From Daedaleopsis sinensis (taxonomy: Eukaryota; Basidiomycota; Agaricomycetes; Polyporales; Polyporaceae): 64,000 bases of DNA. This document shows positions 59,654 through 64,000 of the stretch, in pieces (the stretch's first letter is position 1; each line of letters starts with the position of its first letter). Both the position numbers and the translations under genes were made by a program. A model generated the notes under the pieces. It was not told where the DNA came from. It searched no databases and worked only from the letters and a program-made list of their open reading frames with translations. The stretch lies in contig CM066310.1 in the NCBI GenBank assembly GCA_033807695.1, positions 1,612,001-1,676,000 on the forward strand, written 5' to 3'.

Positions 59654-60493
59654 CCAGACTAGGCACGTAGTACCTGTCTTTGGGGTAATGCTTGGATGGT
59701 TCCTCCTTGGACCTGACATGGTAGAGATCTTGACAAAGTTAGAATATAGCGAAGAAGAATCAGCATAAGCCTCATACCGTCACGGATGCCGATCTCGCAT
59801 GGCACCAGCTCTAGAAAGAAGTGGTTCCACCACGATCCCCGGTCAATATCTTCTAGGATCCTACTTCCTTTCTTCACGCTGGGATACATCAAATCAGCAG
59901 GGCTGCAAGCGTGAGCTCGTTTGTTGAACGTACTTTGTCTGATAGCAGGACTTGCAAAGTCTGAGACGTAGGGCGTAGTCCACACGGGTCGACCGGTTAA
60001 CCCCACAGAGCTGGTGACACGGTCAGTGACATACATCTATGAAGTCTCATATCGATTCAAGTTGACTTACTAGGCATATCCCATCGAACAGAAGCGCAAC
60101 GTAGGCTGGTTCACTCAGATCATCCGGGCACGATGGGAGGTCAGGAATCAAGCCTAGAGATGACGTCCATACATCGCGATGTCGGCGCGATAGTAGAAGA
60201 GAGCGCAGCCGTTTGGAGACGCGGGAGAAAGCGAGAAGTTCAGCTGGATGGAGATTGGTAGCAATCTGTATATCGTGATGAGTATACTTCTACGCAATAT
60301 GTCACCACCCTCTGTGCTCTGGTATACTACGCGAACAGACAGGGAGTAGAGAGCACCGACCAGCCAAAGATATGTCTAGCAGAGGCGAAGAAACGAGGGA
60401 CACGACACATCATTGACAGTTACTTACCTCTAGGACGATATCGATAGGACACTCCTTGAAGCGGGCAAGTTTGCCACTGTTGCAAACTGGCAT
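59654..60493 (-). pseudogene. Interrupted F-box gene, segment 1 (N-terminus with F-box)
   Basis: Start taken at the ATG at 60491-60493 (MPVCNSGKLARFKECPIDIV), although more N-terminal sequence is possible. The F-box forms across an intron: CPIDIVLE|IATNLHPAELLAFSRVSKRL, then RHRDVWTSSLGLIPDLPSCP and DDLSEPAYVALLFDGICL. The next exon, LCGVNRSTRVDYALRLRLCK with SCYQT, has the paired cysteines typical of this group. Then DRGSWWNHFFLELVPCEIGI and LYHVRSKEEPSKHYPKDRYY to VPSL, where the giant element begins. F-box proteins are substrate receptors of SCF ubiquitin ligases; the F-box binds Skp1. All splice pairs are in phase and no stop occurs. The gene was about 670 codons long and is now spread over 51 kb, so it is surely non-functional as it stands. 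Confidence 0.8.
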
Positions 60494-61511
60494 CCTGCTA
60501 TGGTGATGGATCAGAATTAGAGCATGATATGTCAGCATGGCTCGTTAGTTCACCTTACGTAGCTTAAGGAGCTCGCTCGGAGGTCTATGTAGGGCTTGGA
60601 GAGTAAAGTTCAACTTGGTACGGACTCAGATCGGAGGAGGTTCAAGTTGAACTTGGAGGAGAAGAAAAGTGGAGTCGTAGTATAGGCCCCAAGGTCGGGG
60701 TTATATACCGTCCACGTCGGCCGATCACGGAGCTCAAGGACATCATCTCGTGTTCTGGAACTTGAGGATAGGGTTGAGCTAGGTGAGGATATCTCAAGTA
60801 GCACAAAGTAGCACAACCCTCGCTACGAGTCAGAGTACGTAACACATGCCGACGCTTCGGACGCGCCCATCAATATTCAGGGCAGGCTATTTCGCGTCGA
60901 GTCTGAGAGACAGCTCGTGTACTATGCTCTCAGGTCTCAGCAGTGACCACCACTCATACAAGGTGCGATGTTTTCGACCAATATAAACGTATCTGAACGG
61001 AATGGGAGTACAAATTCATCGTGCTACTATCGAGACCAAATCGAGACGCTCAATTGAATAGCCGAGGGACACCTGCCACGACGCGCCTTCAATTTGGTCC
61101 TCAACCGCGTTCAAACGTTCAAACGTTCACTCATCATCCTCTATCAACTCCACTGCCAACCGGCATCAATATAGCAGCGCCTCAAGAACTCTACAAGCAA
61201 AGTTATACAAGTTGCTCCACCAACAAATCATGTTCAAACGGGTCCCGGGCCCGGCAGTCGGACGAGCGCTTAGTTGAACAATGGAAACGCTCAGAACAAA
61301 AGCCGAAAGTCCATGTCACACAGTCAGCGGCTTCATCGTCTTTTCCAATCCGCACACTCATCATCCTCAGGGTCTTGTCTTAGGCCTCTACTTCAAGTTA
61401 TCGGCCACAGAACAGGAGTCAAGCCAAGTAATTGTCGAATATCTACTTCCTAACCACGAATTTACACTGACTATCTATCTTATGCCAACAGTCAATACGA
61501 TCTGAGCAGCG
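60494..61511. promoter_or_regulatory. Head-to-head region between the two F-box genes
   Basis: About 1 kb between the start of the broken F-box gene (minus) and the intact paralogue (plus). No exon is convincing. It probably holds both promoters, and possibly an unrecognised N-terminal exon of the broken gene. Confidence 0.5.
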
Positions 61512-64000
61512 ATGTCCGAGCCGCCAGCGTTCTCAAAAAGACTTGATGAGATCTTAGACCGGTTCGTCTAGGTTCCGGACTTGTACATCTCTCTGCATGG
61601 TGACCGTTTCTCCTCAGATTCAAAGACCATTTGTTTTCTACCCGTGGACAGAACCGCGCCGTCTTCTCTCCCAGTGGTTACGGTTTGGGCAGCTTGCCGT
61701 TGGAACTCTTTGAGCAGGTATGTAGCTTCGTATTCACTCCAATTATTGCAGAATGCTAACCTATACCTCACTTGGCTGTTACAGGTTACAAGTCACCTAG
61801 AACCTATCGACCTCCTGCACTTATCCCGCACTTCAAAGTGGCTTCGAACGACTTTGATGTCCAAACGAAGTTTGAAGATGTGGCAGGCGGCGATGGAGAA
61901 GGTTCTACTCACAACCATGCCCTCTCTTCCCGACGAGATGAACGAGCCGACATACACCGCGTTGGTCTTCGACAATCACTGTTTCGTGAGTAGATGCGCG
62001 TGGTGTGGATACTTGCCTCTTGAAATCGGCTCTCACAACGTTGAACAGGCGTGTGGAGTAAAGGACGCGTACGCGGTCGACTACGCTCTGAGAGTGAGGT
62101 TTTGTGATGAATGTTTTGAGGAGAAGTACGCGATTCGTATGACATAGGGTCCAACAGCTCACATAGCGAACGTCCACAGGGTTTTGGAAGGATCTCAGGC
62201 TCTAGCGGAAGTTCCGTCGTGTTTGAGAGAAGTGGTGATGATACTCACCCCTGCTGAGTCGAGGCACAGTACGTGTTTTAGTCGCCGTGTTCAGTTCTAC
62301 TGTTCTGATAACAATTCTTCCATCGCAGCAACATTTGACAGGCCCCACCCGAACGCTGATCCCGCGATAGGTTTGACAAATCCCTTGTCACATACAATGG
62401 AAGACTTCTACCTCAAAACCGATTTGGAACTCATGATGACAGAGATTGCTTCCCTTCAGGCTTTGGACTGGGAGCAGCTCAAACCCCGGTTGCAGGATCG
62501 TGCGATGTGTGTCGTACAAAGGCAGATAGTGCGTCCAGATCGGCTACACCTGCTGTGCGCATAGTTGATGTGGCCTGGGGACTCGGACAGGGTGCTATGC
62601 GGGTGCACGGATGGGAGCGAACTATCTCCTGGTGGAATACTGATGAGATGTTCTACCCGTTAGTCAAATTCAGTTGGTGCGTTGGGATAAGATACATGAT
62701 TTAAGAACAGTGCTCACATATGCGAACGTACGAAAGCTATATCAATGTTCTAGAGATAGAATGCTCGATCTCGCACGGACGGTGGACTGCGTACAGTGCA
62801 AAATGGGATGAACAACAGCGACAGATTTCCAAAGGTGCGCCTTTCTCGATATCTCTTATGCTCCTCCACTTACCTACAAGTCTCCAGCCATATCTGAGTT
62901 CGATCTCCGTCTCAAGCCACCCGCACATGTGGAGGAAGACCCGCACATGTGGAGGAAAAGATAAAGGTGCAGCCCGCGCGTCAATCCGCTGTGACCCAGC
63001 ACAGATACGAAGTTCGGCTGGTGCAACTACGCGAGTACTACAACTGCTTCGTCAAGGCTTTTTACCATGACGGCGATCCAATCTTGGATCTCCTCCCTCA
63101 CAACACCCTCGGGGCGTTCTTCCTCCGCCAATACGCCTACAACCGGTTTGCACGCGCCGAAATGCCTAAGTGCACGTGGGCCGACTACAAGGAAGCCGAC
63201 GGCGTCATGCACAACGAACTCCATGACTACATACGAACCGTCAAGCAGGCGTTCGCGGCGCTGGCACTCGGGGCTACGGACATGCCTGTTCGCTCCAAGC
63301 GCGTCGGCGGCAGCCTACACATCGAGACGCTCTTGCACATGGCTAAGCTCCAGAGCGAAGGCGTGCCGTTGATGTCTATTGAGAAGATGGAAGAGCTGAT
63401 GGCGTTTGAAACGGAGATGGACGCCATCCTTGCGCGTCCAAACGTGCTCTTCAGGTGTCAACTGTGCCCCGTATCAACGTGGAGTGCATTCACATACCGC
63501 GCCGCACATGCGCATTGGCGTGAAACACATGCAGACGGCGAGGAAGACTTCTTCTGCACGTTCACACTAGCCGGGAGCGACGCCGAGATCGCCCTTCCGC
63601 CGGACTCCGTCGAGTTGTGGAAGGGCTGCGCGCCGCTCGTCTCGCAAATTCTGCACGCGGCGAATCTTCCTGAAGATACGCAGGTGAACAGGCTGGATGC
63701 ACTTTTGAGTACAGGAGAGTTGTCTTGCGCGTGTGGTGATCCATCTCTGCCGAAGCCGCCACAGTTGAAGTGGGGAGACTTTGTGAGTCGAAGCGATCGC
63801 GCCCCGCCCTTTCGCAACTCGCGCTCACCTTCTTGCTGTTCCGCAGGTCCTGCACATCAGCCAGCATGAAGAATGGGCGCGGAGTCGCCTCACCAGAAAG
63901 TAAGTTCGCATCTTCACTGCACACGCACAAGTCCAGCATCACTCACGCATGGGGGCTTCAGGCACAAGAGCGCCCAGCCACCGACTGTGTTAGATGTACT
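61512..64000 (+). CDS. F-box protein, intact paralogue (3' end outside window)
   Basis: Start at the ATG at 61512 (MSEPPAFSKRLDEILDR). After an intron, FSPSGYGLGSLPLELFEQ, and after a second, VTSHLEPIDLLHLSRTSKWL, form the F-box. MPSLPDEMNEPTYTALVFDN, then CGYLPLEIGSHN and YALRVRFCDECFEEKYAI, follow the same plan as segment 1 of the broken gene. Downstream: EGSQALAEVPSCLREVVMIL (about 62187-62245), HRYEVRLVQLREYYNCFVKA (about 63000-63060), FRCQLCPV with AHAHWRETH (a zinc-finger-like pair, about 63450-63535), LLSTGELSCACGDPSLPKPP (about 63700-63760) and, after introns, KSAQPPTVLDVL at the edge. Several introns remain to be placed between 62150 and 62950. Likely an SCF substrate receptor; target unknown. 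It is divergent from the broken gene, about 1 kb apart, suggesting an old inverted duplication. Only the 5' part is in the window. Confidence 0.78.

Overview
The window is nuclear DNA of a filamentous basidiomycete, most likely an agaricomycete of the Polyporales type. The evidence is many short (about 45-65 nt) GT-AG introns, GC-rich coding DNA, an adenylate-forming reductase of the basidiomycete kind, agaricomycete-type F-box proteins, and the transposon families Plavaka and KDZ. No rRNA, tRNA or CRISPR was found.

Layout. 1-3348: 3' part of a nucleoporin gene (Nup84/Nup107 family, minus strand). 4597-8811: a complete A-T-R adenylate-forming reductase (plus strand). 9316-60493: one minus-strand F-box gene blown apart by four independent insertions. 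61512-64000: an intact F-box paralogue (plus strand), cut by the window end.

The broken F-box gene organises the window. Its coding pieces lie at 59654-60493, 26949-27418, 17974-18384, 16722-17108 and 9316-9766. Between them sit a 32.2-kb element (27419-59653), a Plavaka element (18385-26948), an 865-bp MITE-like element (17109-17973) and a second Plavaka element (9767-16721). Each is flanked by a short target-site duplication. Taking out each element with one duplication copy rejoins the F-box reading frame exactly. The pieces are therefore one gene, and the element borders are set to the base by the host frame as well as by the repeats.

The 32.2-kb element is the most interesting object. 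Its termini are about 72-nt inverted repeats, roughly 75% identical, with an identical 15-nt core. A 7-bp duplication (CCAGACT) flanks it. It holds a KDZ-type transposase with a CxC2-like cysteine cluster, a GIY-YIG/T5orf172-type gene, a protein with an HMG-box-like segment, a large 700-800 residue unknown protein and further unknown genes. It also carries a GC-rich minisatellite. Two later insertions are nested in it. One is a young Ty1/copia retrotransposon (27934-36592, 5-bp duplication, LTRs differing at one position), itself hit by a 2236-bp long-inverted-repeat element (31031-33266). The other is a second 2236-bp copy, inverted, at 40575-42810 inside a cargo gene. Without these the giant element is about 21 kb. 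I read it as a candidate giant, gene-rich KDZ transposon.

The two Plavaka elements share a terminus (CATCAGCAAA), 2-bp target duplications and the same plan: a transposase on one strand and a divergent accessory gene on the other. Family names for transposases, nucleoporin, reductase, F-box and GIY-YIG are recognised from motifs read by eye. Exon borders are my own splice predictions.
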